Below, piece after piece: positions 48,139 to 56,017 of a stretch of DNA of 64,000 nucleotides. The translations under genes were made by a program, and so were the position numbers. A model generated the notes under the pieces. That model was not told the DNA's origin. It saw only the letters and a list, made by a program, of their open reading frames with translations, and made no database searches. This DNA comes from Spongisporangium articulatum (GTDB lineage Bacteria; Actinomycetota; Actinomycetes; Actinomycetales; Kineosporiaceae). How positions within the stretch are numbered: the stretch's first letter is position 1; each line of letters starts with the position of its first letter. The stretch lies in the NCBI RefSeq assembly GCF_044465595.1, contig NZ_JBITLV010000005.1:384559-448558 (forward strand). The letters run 5' to 3'.

Positions 48139-50820
48139 TCAGCCCTTGCTGAACCGCTGTTCCTCGCGGCTGGCCTCCTGCACCGCCTGCTGGCTCGCCG
48201 GCCACGCGAAATCCTTGTTGGCGAGCCAGGTCTCGATCTGGTCGTCGTAGTGCTTGTCGCCCGGGTGACCCGACTCGCCCGTCTGGTTCACCCACCGGGA
48301 GTGGTCGAAGTTGTCCAGGTCGACGACCATCCGCATCGATGGCGCGGCCACCACGTCGAACGTGCCGGACGACGCGTCCCAGGCGAAGGCGTCGACGATC
48401 GACGACCCGCCCGGCGCCTCGTAGGGCCCGCGGTTGACCAGCTTCTGCAGCAGGCCCGGCGTCCCGTCCGCACCCAACGGCGTCTGCTTCAGCTCCAGCC
48501 GGTGCAGCCGCCCCCACTGCCACCGTTTCGGCTCCTTGCCCAGCGTCGCCGTCAGCTCCAGCCGGGCCTCCACCAGGGACCGGCGCAGCACCTCGTCGCG
48601 GGTCTCGGTGACGTCGGGCGTCTTACGGTCGTCCCACCACTGGTTGCGCGGGTTGTCGAGTAACGAGGAGACGACCGCGAACCAGCGGTCCCCGCCGTCC
48701 GGCCGGAACCCCTCGGGCAACTCGTCGGCGAAGGCCAGGTCGAGGATGTTCGTCCAGACCACGTTGAAGTAGGCGGCGGCCGCGGAATCCGTGGGCTGGG
48801 TGTAGTCCCAGCCCTTCAGCAGATCGACGGCCTCACGGTAGAAGGGGTCCGTCACCTTGATCTTCAGCAGGAGCGGCACGAGCACGGCGGCGATCCCGTT
48901 GCGGGTGTCGCCCTGGACCGCCTGCATGTCCGCCACGGTCAGGCCACCCGGGCTGCGCTTGGCCGCCGTGGTCAGCAGGTCCTCGATCCGCTGCGACCGG
49001 TAGCCGTAGTCCCAGTCCTTGGTCAGCACCGGCGTCCCGTCCGGGCCGGTCACCGCCTGGTTGGCCGCCACGATGTAGTTCTGCGGCGGGTCCTCCTCCC
49101 ACGGCATGTTCTTGGCGGGCACGGTGCCGGTCCAGTCGTAGGCGGAGTCCCAGCCCGGGTGCGGCCAGGTGCCGTCGACGGGCACCGTGGACGACGCGCG
49201 ACCGGGCCCGCGCACCGGCACGGTGCCGGTCGACTGGTAGCCGATGTGCCCGTCCACGTCGCCGTAGACGAAGTTCTGGCCGGGCGCCTGCAGTTTCAGG
49301 ACGGCGGCGCGGAAGCTGGTGAAGTCGTGCGCGACGTCGACCGCGAACAGCCCCTCCATCGACGTCCCCGGCGTGAGCGCCGTCCAGGCCAGGCTCACCG
49401 CGTAGTCGGTGTTCCGGTCGTCGTCCTCCCCGGGCACGGGCGCGGACCGCCCCGCGTCACCGAGACTGGTCAGGACGTCGGACAGCAGCGGCCCGTGCCG
49501 CGTCCTGCGCACCGTGATGGTCACCGGGTCGCCGCCGGCCACCTTGATCTGCTCCTGGTGCACGCTCATCGGTTCGAGCTTGCCGTCGTACTCGACCGAG
49601 TTGCCGGTGACCTTCTCCAGGTAGAAGTCGGTGACGTCCGGCGCGAGATTGGTCATCCCCCAGGCGATCCGGTCGTTGTGACCGATGACGACCCCGGGCA
49701 GCCCGGCGAACGTGTACCCCGATACGTCGAACGGACAGGACGTGGTCACCGTGGTGCAGTGCAGGCCGACCTGCACCCAGACCCCCGGCATCGATGTGGC
49801 CAGGTGCGGGTCGTTGGCCAGCAGCGGCAGCCCCGTCGAGGTCAGCGCACCGCCGACGACCCACGAGTTCGAGCCGATCCCGTCACTGTTCGCGCCGAGC
49901 AGGTCAGGGATCGCGTCGACCGCGGCGTCCGCGGCGGCGAACGCCCGCTGCACCCCGGCGTCCTCGAGCGAGGACGTCTTCCACTCCGAGGTGTCCGCCG
50001 GCTCGGCCGGTGAGGTCGGGGGGTGGCTCGCCAGGGTCGGGCCGGCCAGCGCGGGGTTGGCGAGGGACGACGACAGCTGCGCGGTCCCGCTCGACGTCCC
50101 CGCGGAGCCCGCGGTCTGGATGATCGGCGAGTGCTGCGCGTAGTCGTACGCGGGGAACAGCTGGTTGACCCGCTTGATGTCCCGCACGGTGGAGACGGCG
50201 CGGGCCCGGGCCAGTTCCTCGTCGTAGTTGCTACGCAGGTCCCAGGCCATCGCCTTCAACCAGGACACGGAGTCCAGCGGCGTCCAGGCCTCGATCGGTT
50301 CCAGGTCGTTGGCCCGCGCCAGCACCGTGTAGCTGACCGACAGCTCCGACGGCGAGCGGTCCTTGATGTAGGCGTTCACGCCGTCCGAGTACGCCTGCAG
50401 GTAGCCGCGGGTGGTGGCCGGCAGCTTGGCCAGCTCCTGCTCGGCGACGTCCCGCCAGCCCATCGTCCGGATCAGCGCGTCCGCCCTGAGCGCGTCGTCG
50501 TTCCTGCCGACCAACTCGCTGAGCCGGCCCGCGGTGACGTGCCGGCGCAGGTCCATCTCGAAGAACCGGTCCTCGGCCTGCACGTAGCCCTGCACGCGGA
50601 ACAGGTCCTGCGGGTTGCTCGCGTACACCTGCGGGACGCCGCGCGCGTCGCGGTACACGGTGGCCGTGCCCGTCATCCCGGGCAGCTTCACGTCGCCGCC
50701 GCGGTCGGGCAGCGGCCGCCGGACGAGGACCAGCGCACCCCCGCCGACGACCAGGACCGCGGCCACGACGACCGCCACCGCGACCAGGGCGGTGACACGG
50801 ACAGCCCGGCGACGAGTCAC
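48139..50820 (-). CDS. Penicillin acylase family hydrolase
   Basis: An 893-residue Ntn-hydrolase precursor. An N-terminal membrane anchor (TALVAVAVVVAAVLVVGGGALVL, about 9-32) precedes the alpha chain with VYRDARGVPQVYASNPQDLFRVQGYVQAEDRFFEMDLRR. A Ser/Thr/Pro-rich spacer is followed by the autocatalytic site GSNSWVV (about residue 317), whose Ser becomes the nucleophile of the beta chain. LANDPHLATSMPGVW, GMTNLAPDVTDFYLE and QNYIVAANQ fit the family. It may cleave N-acyl amides, such as acyl-homoserine lactones or beta-lactam side chains. GTG 50820 follows a TAGAGT box by 7 nt, so it is probably leaderless. Confidence 0.9.
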   Translation of the reverse strand: MTRRRAVRVTALVAVAVVVAAVLVVGGGALVLVRRPLPDRGGDVKLPGMTGTATVYRDARGVPQVYASNPQDLFRVQGYVQAEDRFFEMDLRRHVTAGRLSELVGRNDDALRADALIRTMGWRDVAEQELAKLPATTRGYLQAYSDGVNAYIKDRSPSELSVSYTVLARANDLEPIEAWTPLDSVSWLKAMAWDLRSNYDEELARARAVSTVRDIKRVNQLFPAYDYAQHSPIIQTAGSAGTSSGTAQLSSSLANPALAGPTLASHPPTSPAEPADTSEWKTSSLEDAGVQRAFAAADAAVDAIPDLLGANSDGIGSNSWVVGGALTSTGLPLLANDPHLATSMPGVWVQVGLHCTTVTTSCPFDVSGYTFAGLPGVVIGHNDRIAWGMTNLAPDVTDFYLEKVTGNSVEYDGKLEPMSVHQEQIKVAGGDPVTITVRRTRHGPLLSDVLTSLGDAGRSAPVPGEDDDRNTDYAVSLAWTALTPGTSMEGLFAVDVAHDFTSFRAAVLKLQAPGQNFVYGDVDGHIGYQSTGTVPVRGPGRASSTVPVDGTWPHPGWDSAYDWTGTVPAKNMPWEEDPPQNYIVAANQAVTGPDGTPVLTKDWDYGYRSQRIEDLLTTAAKRSPGGLTVADMQAVQGDTRNGIAAVLVPLLLKIKVTDPFYREAVDLLKGWDYTQPTDSAAAAYFNVVWTNILDLAFADELPEGFRPDGGDRWFAVVSSLLDNPRNQWWDDRKTPDVTETRDEVLRRSLVEARLELTATLGKEPKRWQWGRLHRLELKQTPLGADGTPGLLQKLVNRGPYEAPGGSSIVDAFAWDASSGTFDVVAAPSMRMVVDLDNFDHSRWVNQTGESGHPGDKHYDDQIETWLANKDFAWPASQQAVQEASREEQRFSKG

Positions 50821-50827
50821 GCGGGAG

Positions 50828-50833
50828 ACTCTA
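50828..50833 (-). promoter_or_regulatory. -10 box of the penicillin acylase gene (leaderless)
   Basis: TAGAGT on the minus strand ends 7 nt before GTG 50820, the usual spacing for a leaderless start. No convincing -35 is seen. Confidence 0.45.
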
Positions 50834-50911
50834 GCCACTCGGGCGTGCACGTCCGGTCGACCGTTAGGGGAACGATAAGATTCACAGTCTGACGTGCGGG
50901 AGAGGTGACGG

Positions 50912-52486
50912 TTGACGGTCGAGCAGCTCAACATCGCGCTGCTCGCGGGCCCCGTCGTCCTGCTCGCCGCCGTCGCCGCCGTGCGGGTCTCCGTCGGCAG
51001 CGGCTTTCCCTCCCTCCTGCTCTACCTGGCCCTCGGGCTCGGCATCGGCGAGCGCGGGCTGGGCGTGCAGTTCGACGACGTCGACCTCACCGCCGCGCTC
51101 GGCTACGCCGCGCTCGTGCTGATCCTCGCCGAGGGCGGGCTCACGACCCGGTGGACGACGGTCCGCGCCTCGGTCGCACCCGCCGCCCTGCTCGCCACCC
51201 TGGGTACGGCCGTCTCGGTGGCCGTCGCGGGTTCGGCCGCGCACGTCGTCCTGGGGCAGGACTGGCCCGAGGCCCTGCTGCTGGGCGCCGCGATCTCGTC
51301 CACCGACGCGGCGGCCGTCTTCTCGGTGCTGCGCCGGGTGCCGCTGCCTGGGCGGCTGGTCGGCATGCTCGAGGCGGAGTCGGGCTTCAACGACGCGCCG
51401 GTCGTGATCATCGTGATCGCGCTGACCGAGGTCGCGCACGGCGGGCACTACTCGGTCCACGGGCTCCTGCTGGAGGCCGTGGTCGAACTGGTCGTCGGGT
51501 CGGCGATCGGACTGGGCGTCGGCTGGCTCGGCGGCCGGATGATGCGCGGCATCGCGCTGCCCGCGGCCGGTCTCTACCCGATCGCCGTGCTCGGCCTGGC
51601 CGTCGGCGCGTACGGGGCCGCCACCCAGCTGCACGGTTCGGGGTTCATCGCCGTGTACCTGGCCTCGCTGGTGCTGGGCAACGCCCGGCTGCCGCACGGC
51701 GCCGCCGTCCGCGGGTTCGCCGAGGGGCTGGGCTGGATCGCGCAGATCGGCCTGTTCGTCCTGCTCGGCCTGCTGGCCGACCCGGCCCGGCTGCCCGAAC
51801 AGCTGGGGCCGGCGCTGGTCATCGGCCTGGTCCTGCTGCTGGTGGCCCGGCCGCTGTCCGTGCTGGCCTCGGTCAGCTGGTTCGGGGTGTCCCTGCGCGA
51901 CCAGGTGTTCCTGTCCTGGGCGGGGTTGCGCGGTGCCGTGCCCGTCGTCCTGACCACCATCCCGATCGCGGCCGGGGTCGACCCGAGCGGCAAGGCCTTC
52001 GACCTGGTGTTCGTCCTGGTCGTGATCTTCACGCTGGTCCAGGCGCCGACGCTGCCGCTGGTGGCCAAGTGGCTCGGGCTGACCGAACGGGTGCGGGCGG
52101 TGGGGCTGGACGTCGAGAGCTCGCCGCTGGGCGCCCACGGCGCCGAGGTGCTGCAGGTCCACGTCGGCCCGGAGTCGCGGTTGCACGGCGTGGAGATCTT
52201 CGAGCTGCGGCTGCCGGTCGGCGCGAACGTGACCCTCGTGCTGCGCGACGGGGAGGCGCTGGTCCCGACCCAGCGCACGATGCTGCGGCACGAGGACTCA
52301 CTGATCGTGGTGACCACGACCGCCGTCCGCGACCGGACCGAGGCCCGGCTGAAGGCCGTGTCTACGGGCGGGAAGCTGGCCCGCTGGCTGGTCGACGAGC
52401 CTCCGGTACGGCGGTCACGCGGACGTCGTCGCCGAGCTGGACAACCTCTCGTGGCCGCAACCGAACCGCCTCGCCGATCGTCGTGA
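50912..52486 (+). CDS. CPA1-type monovalent cation/proton antiporter (NhaP2-like)
   Basis: A 524-residue K+ or Na+/H+ antiporter. Twelve or thirteen spans cover about 5-400, with the ion-binding ISSTDAAAVFSVLR and ESGFNDAPVVI motifs and the helix LRDQVFLSWAGLRGAVPVVL. A C-terminal TrkA_C domain follows (about 410-485; AEVLQVHVGPESRLHGVEIFELRLPVGANVTLVLRDGEALVPTQRTML), as in potassium-specific CvrA/NhaP2 proteins. TTG 50912 is the start, with AGAGGTGA upstream. The last 40 residues (basic, RRSRGRRRRAG) lie over the antisense end of ribD and look non-domain. Confidence 0.9.
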   Translation: MTVEQLNIALLAGPVVLLAAVAAVRVSVGSGFPSLLLYLALGLGIGERGLGVQFDDVDLTAALGYAALVLILAEGGLTTRWTTVRASVAPAALLATLGTAVSVAVAGSAAHVVLGQDWPEALLLGAAISSTDAAAVFSVLRRVPLPGRLVGMLEAESGFNDAPVVIIVIALTEVAHGGHYSVHGLLLEAVVELVVGSAIGLGVGWLGGRMMRGIALPAAGLYPIAVLGLAVGAYGAATQLHGSGFIAVYLASLVLGNARLPHGAAVRGFAEGLGWIAQIGLFVLLGLLADPARLPEQLGPALVIGLVLLLVARPLSVLASVSWFGVSLRDQVFLSWAGLRGAVPVVLTTIPIAAGVDPSGKAFDLVFVLVVIFTLVQAPTLPLVAKWLGLTERVRAVGLDVESSPLGAHGAEVLQVHVGPESRLHGVEIFELRLPVGANVTLVLRDGEALVPTQRTMLRHEDSLIVVTTTAVRDRTEARLKAVSTGGKLARWLVDEPPVRRSRGRRRRAGQPLVAATEPPRRSS

Positions 52487-53456
52487 CGCCGGCGCCGGCC
52501 AGCGCGTTCGGGCCGTCGCCCAGCAGGGCCGGGGCCAGGTAGGCCACGACCCGGTCGACCAGCCCCTGCGCGATCATCGCGCCCGCCAGCGTCGGCCCGC
52601 CCTCGAGCATCACGTGCCGCCGGTCGCGCTCGTACAGCGCACCCAGGAGAGCGGCGAGATCGAGGTGACCGGCGTCGTCCCGCCCGAGCTCCGCCGCGGT
52701 GGCGACCCAGTGCGGGGCCTGGCCGTCGCGCACCCGGGCGAGCGGCGGCGTCCGGCCGTGGGTGTCGGCCACGACGCGCAACGGCTGCCGCTCGAGCAGC
52801 CCGCCCGCGTCGTCCCGCGCGGTGAGGGCCGGGTCGTCGGCGAGCACGGTGCCCACCCCGACCAGCATCGTGTCGACCTGCGCACGCAGCCGGTGCACGT
52901 CGCGGCGGGCCGCCTCGCCGGTGATCCACCGGCTGGTGCCGTCGGCGGCGGCGCTGCGGCCGTCGAGGGTGGCGGCGAACTTCCACGTCACGAAGGGGCG
53001 GCGCAACCGGGTGGCGGTCAGCCAGACCTCGTTGACCCCCTCGGCCTCCGCCGCCAGCAGGCCGGCCTCGGTGACGACGCCCGCGGCGGCCAGGCGCTCG
53101 AGCCCACCGGCGGCGGGGGCCCAGGGGTCGCGCACGGCGGCCACCACCCGGCCCACCCCCGCCTCGATCAGTGCCTCGGTGCAGGGCCCCGTGCGGCCGG
53201 TGTGGTTGCAGGGTTCGAGCGTGACGTAGGCGGTGGCGCCCCGGGCCCGGTCCCCCGCCTGGGCCAGCGCGTTGACCTCCGCGTGCGGGCCGCCCGCCCG
53301 CTCGTGCCAGCCCTCGCCGACCACGGTGCCGTCGCCGGCGGTGATCACGCAGCCCACCACCGGGTTCGGCAGCACCGTGCCCGCCCCGCGGGCGGCCAGC
53401 TCGACCGCCCGCCGCATCGCCCGTTGCCCCGCCCGGGTCTCGTCCACGGCCGTCAT
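52362..53456 (-). CDS. ribD: Riboflavin biosynthesis protein RibD (deaminase/reductase)
   Basis: A 364-residue bifunctional enzyme of riboflavin synthesis: pyrimidine deaminase (about 1-140) and NADPH-dependent reductase (about 145-350). Zinc ligands are in HAEVNAL and PCNHTGRTGPC, with LPNPVVGCVI upstream. The reductase has RPFVTWKFAATLDGRSAAADG, SRWITG and EGGPTLAGAMI. ATG 53456 is 9 nt after AGAGG and fits better than ATG 53465. Its 3' 125 bp overlap the antiporter gene on the opposite strand. Other rib genes are not adjacent. Confidence 0.95.
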   Translation of the reverse strand: MTAVDETRAGQRAMRRAVELAARGAGTVLPNPVVGCVITAGDGTVVGEGWHERAGGPHAEVNALAQAGDRARGATAYVTLEPCNHTGRTGPCTEALIEAGVGRVVAAVRDPWAPAAGGLERLAAAGVVTEAGLLAAEAEGVNEVWLTATRLRRPFVTWKFAATLDGRSAAADGTSRWITGEAARRDVHRLRAQVDTMLVGVGTVLADDPALTARDDAGGLLERQPLRVVADTHGRTPPLARVRDGQAPHWVATAAELGRDDAGHLDLAALLGALYERDRRHVMLEGGPTLAGAMIAQGLVDRVVAYLAPALLGDGPNALAGAGVTTIGEAVRLRPREVVQLGDDVRVTAVPEARRPASGPASRP

Positions 53457-53526
53457 GCTGAGCATCCTCTCGCGTGCCTTACCATTGGCACTCGACGTCA
53501 GAGAGTGCCAGGTTCAGGAGGATGAC

Positions 53527-53859
53527 GTGCCCACGTACGTCTATGCGTGCACCGAGTGTGGTCACCAGTTCGAGGCCGTGCAGTCCTTCAGCGACGCCTC
53601 GCTGACCGAGTGCCCGAACTGCTCCGGCAAGCTGCGCAAGGTGTTCAACTCGGTCGGAATCGTCTTCAAGGGGTCCGGCTTCTACCGCACCGACTCGCGC
53701 GACAAGAACTCGTCGTCGACCTCCTCGGAGACCAGGTCGGAGACCAAGTCCGAGAGCAAGACCGAGACGAAGTCCGAGACCAAGACGGAATCGAAGTCCG
53801 AGTCGAAGCCCGCGGCCAAGAGCGAATCCAAGGCGAGCACGTCGTCCTCCGCCACCTGA
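53527..53859 (+). CDS. FmdB-family zinc-ribbon protein with K/S/E/T-rich tail
   Basis: A 110-residue protein. The first 60 residues are an FmdB regulatory-type zinc ribbon: PTYVYACTECGHQFE and SLTECPNCSGKLRKVFNSVGIVFKGSGFYRTDS, with the CxxC pairs. The remaining 50 residues are a low-complexity tail of Lys, Ser, Glu and Thr in a loose KSExKxE pattern. In Streptomyces-like genomes a copy sits beside mscL and 5-formyl-THF cyclo-ligase, as here. GTG 53527 follows AGGAGG. The function is unknown; DNA or protein binding is possible. Confidence 0.9.
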   Translation: MPTYVYACTECGHQFEAVQSFSDASLTECPNCSGKLRKVFNSVGIVFKGSGFYRTDSRDKNSSSTSSETRSETKSESKTETKSETKTESKSESKPAAKSESKASTSSSAT

Positions 53860-53880
53860 CCCTGTCGCTCAGCCCGGCCT

Positions 53881-53930
53881 GGTGAGCACGGTGTGACACC
53901 ACGCCCACCAGGTGAGCACGGTGTCACACC
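53881..53930. repeat. Two 20-bp direct repeats ahead of mtnP
   Basis: ggtgagcacggtgtgacacc (53881-53900) recurs at 53911-53930 with one change, spaced 30 bp start to start (about three helix turns). Each holds a GGTGT-N-ACACC palindrome. The region lies 105 bp or more before mtnP, in a 175-bp gap without genes. It could be an operator pair. Confidence 0.55.
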
Positions 53931-54034
53931 GTACTCAGCGGTCCCGTCGTCCACACCCGGCAGGACGGGCCGGTTGTACACAGGTGTGGCCCGCGACGCA
54001 GCGGACCCGGCCTCGATCTCGTAGCTTCTGGCGC

Positions 54035-54850
54035 ATGCCTGATGCACCCCGCGCCGAGATCGCCGTCATCGGCGGCTCCGGCTTCTACACGTTCCTCGAG
54101 AACCCCACCGAGGTCGCCGTCGAGACCCCCTTCGGCGCGCCCAGCGAACCGCCGCTCGTCGGCGAGGTCGCGGGCCGCCGGGTCGCGTTCATCCCCCGGC
54201 ACGGGCGCGACCACCGGTTCCCGCCGCACCGGGTGAACTACCGGGCGAACCTCTGGGCGTTGCGCGCGCTCGGCGTGCGGCAGGTGCTCGGGCCGTGCGC
54301 GGTCGGTTCGTTGCGCGCCGACTGGGGGCCCGGGTCGCTCGTCGTCCCCGACCAGGTCATCGACCGCACGTGGGGGCGCGCCCACACGGTGTACGACGAG
54401 CCGGTCGGCGTCGCGCACGTGTCGTTCGCCGACCCGTACTGCCCGCGCGGCCGGTCCGTCGCCCTCGCGGCCGCGCGGGCCACCGGACGGGAGGCGAAGC
54501 CCGACGGCACGCTGGTCGTGATCAACGGTCCACGGTTCTCCAGCCGGGCCGAGTCGCGCTGGCACGCCGCGGCCGGCGGTTCGATCGTCGGCATGACGGG
54601 CGTGCCCGAGGCGTCGATCGCCCGCGAACTGGCCGTCTGCTACACCTCGCTGGCCGTCGTGACCGACCTCGACGCCGGGGTCGACGCGGGTGACGGGGTC
54701 ACCCACGCCGAGGTGATGGAGACCTTCGCCAAGAGCATCGAGGCGTTGAAGGCCGTCGTCGCGCAGGTCATCTCCGACCTGCCCGCCGACGACGAGTGCA
54801 GCTGCCGGCACAGCCTCGACGGCCTCGAGCTGCCGTTCGAGCTGCCCTGA
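54035..54850 (+). CDS. mtnP: S-methyl-5'-thioadenosine phosphorylase
   Basis: A 271-residue purine phosphorylase that cleaves methylthioadenosine to adenine and methylthioribose-1-phosphate in methionine salvage. Typical motifs: IAVIGGSGFY, FIPRHGRDHRFPPHRVNYRANLWALRALG, LGPCAVGSLR, VVPDQVIDRTWGR, VINGPRFSSRAESRWH and GMTGVPEASIARELAVCYTSLAVVTDLDAG. ATG 54035 follows a TAGCTT box by 7 nt, so a leaderless transcript is likely. Confidence 0.93.
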   Translation: MPDAPRAEIAVIGGSGFYTFLENPTEVAVETPFGAPSEPPLVGEVAGRRVAFIPRHGRDHRFPPHRVNYRANLWALRALGVRQVLGPCAVGSLRADWGPGSLVVPDQVIDRTWGRAHTVYDEPVGVAHVSFADPYCPRGRSVALAAARATGREAKPDGTLVVINGPRFSSRAESRWHAAAGGSIVGMTGVPEASIARELAVCYTSLAVVTDLDAGVDAGDGVTHAEVMETFAKSIEALKAVVAQVISDLPADDECSCRHSLDGLELPFELP

Positions 54851-54881
54851 CGCCCGGCTTCGCGAACGACGGGGCACGGGG

Positions 54882-55604
54882 GTGGACGCGCAACGACGGC
54901 GGGCGCTGCAGCTGGCCTGGTGGCGGCACCGGCGCACGGTTCTCGCCGTACCCGTGGCCCTGCTGGCCTGGGTGGTGCTGCGGTCGCTGGTCCCGGGGGA
55001 GGCAACGGTGCTCGTGCCGGTGGTCACCCACGACCTGGCGGCCGGGGCCGTGCTCGGGGCGGACGACGTGCGGCCGGTGGCGTGGCCCGCGGGAACGGAA
55101 CCCGGCGGCCTCGTACCGGCGACCACCGGGCGGGTCCTGGCCGGAGCGATGCGCGCGGGGGAACCGGTGACCGACGCCCGGCTCGTCGGCCGGTCGCTGC
55201 TGCTCGGCCAGCCCGGCGGGTCGGTGGCGGTGGCGGTGCGGCTGGCCGACGCCGCCGGGGCCGCGCTCGTCCGGCCGGGCGACCGGGTCGACGTCCTGGC
55301 GGCCCGGGCCGACGGTGAGTCGGCCGCCGCCTCCGCCGACCCGGTGGCCAGCGCGGCGCTCGTGCTGAACGTCCCTGCGGCGCAGTCGGACTCGGCCGCG
55401 GAGGGCGGCGGGGTACTGGGCCTGACCCGAGCCTCGGGTGCCTCCGCCGCTGAGGGCGCATCCGCCGTCCTGCTGCTCGCCGTCGACCGGGCCACCGCGG
55501 CCCGGTTGGCCGCCGCGCAGGCCGACCAGTTGCTGAGCGTCGCACTGCTGCCCCCGGCGATCATCGCGACTACGCTCGGCGGGGCACCCTCACCGGCTCC
55601 GTGA
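54882..55604 (+). CDS. SAF-domain protein (CpaB/RcpC-like)
   Basis: A 240-residue protein with an N-terminal membrane helix (about 18-38), then a SAF domain (about 45-105; VLVPVVTHDLAAGAVLGADDVRPV, GRVLAGAMRAGEPVTDARLVG) and an RcpC/CpaB-like region (about 110-230; VAVAVRLADAAGAALVRPGDRVDVLA). CpaB-type proteins assemble Flp pili, but actinobacterial singletons like this one sit beside mscL with no pilus genes near, so the role is open. An internal Ala/Gly/Ser-rich stretch (about 165-195) is low-complexity. Start GTG 54882. Confidence 0.82.
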   Translation: MDAQRRRALQLAWWRHRRTVLAVPVALLAWVVLRSLVPGEATVLVPVVTHDLAAGAVLGADDVRPVAWPAGTEPGGLVPATTGRVLAGAMRAGEPVTDARLVGRSLLLGQPGGSVAVAVRLADAAGAALVRPGDRVDVLAARADGESAAASADPVASAALVLNVPAAQSDSAAEGGGVLGLTRASGASAAEGASAVLLLAVDRATAARLAAAQADQLLSVALLPPAIIATTLGGAPSPAP

Positions 55605-55617
55605 TGTGGAGGTAGAG

Positions 55618-56007
55618 ATGATCAAGGGTTTCCGCGACTTCCTGATGCGAGGCAACGTCGTCGACCTGGCCGTCGCCGTGGTGATCGGCACAGCGTTCGG
55701 CCTCGTCGTGAAGGCGTTCAGCGACGGCTTCATCGGCGGTCTGATCGGTGCCATCGGCGGTAGTCCAGATTTCGGCGACGCCGGCGTGACGATCAACGGC
55801 AGCAAGGTCGTCATCGGGACGACGCTGACCGCGTTCATCAACTTCGTCATCGTCGCGGCCGTCGTCTACTTCGCGGTGGTCATGCCGATGAACAAGCTCA
55901 TGGAGCTGCGCAAGCGCGGCGAGGTCCCCGAGGTGGCGGCCACCCCGGAGGACATCGCTCTGCTGCAGGAGATCCGCGACCTGCTGCGCGACCGGCCGCT
56001 CTCGTAG
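55618..56007 (+). CDS. mscL: Large-conductance mechanosensitive channel MscL
   Basis: A 129-residue MscL, the pentameric pressure valve that opens on hypo-osmotic shock. It starts MIKGFRDFLMRGNVVDLAVAVVIGTAFG (N-terminal helix and first span), with the second span ITAFINFVIVAAVVYFAVV seen here as TLTAFINFVIVAAVVYF, then a C-terminal helix (LLQEIRDLLRD). The ribosome-binding site GGAGG is 5 nt before ATG 55618. The convergent chemoreceptor gene ends 11 bp downstream. Confidence 0.96.
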   Translation: MIKGFRDFLMRGNVVDLAVAVVIGTAFGLVVKAFSDGFIGGLIGAIGGSPDFGDAGVTINGSKVVIGTTLTAFINFVIVAAVVYFAVVMPMNKLMELRKRGEVPEVAATPEDIALLQEIRDLLRDRPLS

Positions 56008-56017
56008 ACGCCGTCGC

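Noticed and set aside
48139..50820. Beta-lactam biosynthesis cluster, given acylase, isopenicillin-N-synthase-like oxygenase and beta-lactamase in one window
   Set aside because: The three genes are 20-30 kb apart, in unrelated operons, and no nonribosomal peptide synthetase or carbapenam/clavam gene is present.
53924..55564. A 546-codon minus-strand frame opposite mtnP and the SAF gene
   Set aside because: The plus-strand frames show clear mtnP and SAF motifs; this one is Ala/Ser/Thr/Arg-rich without any recognisable domain.
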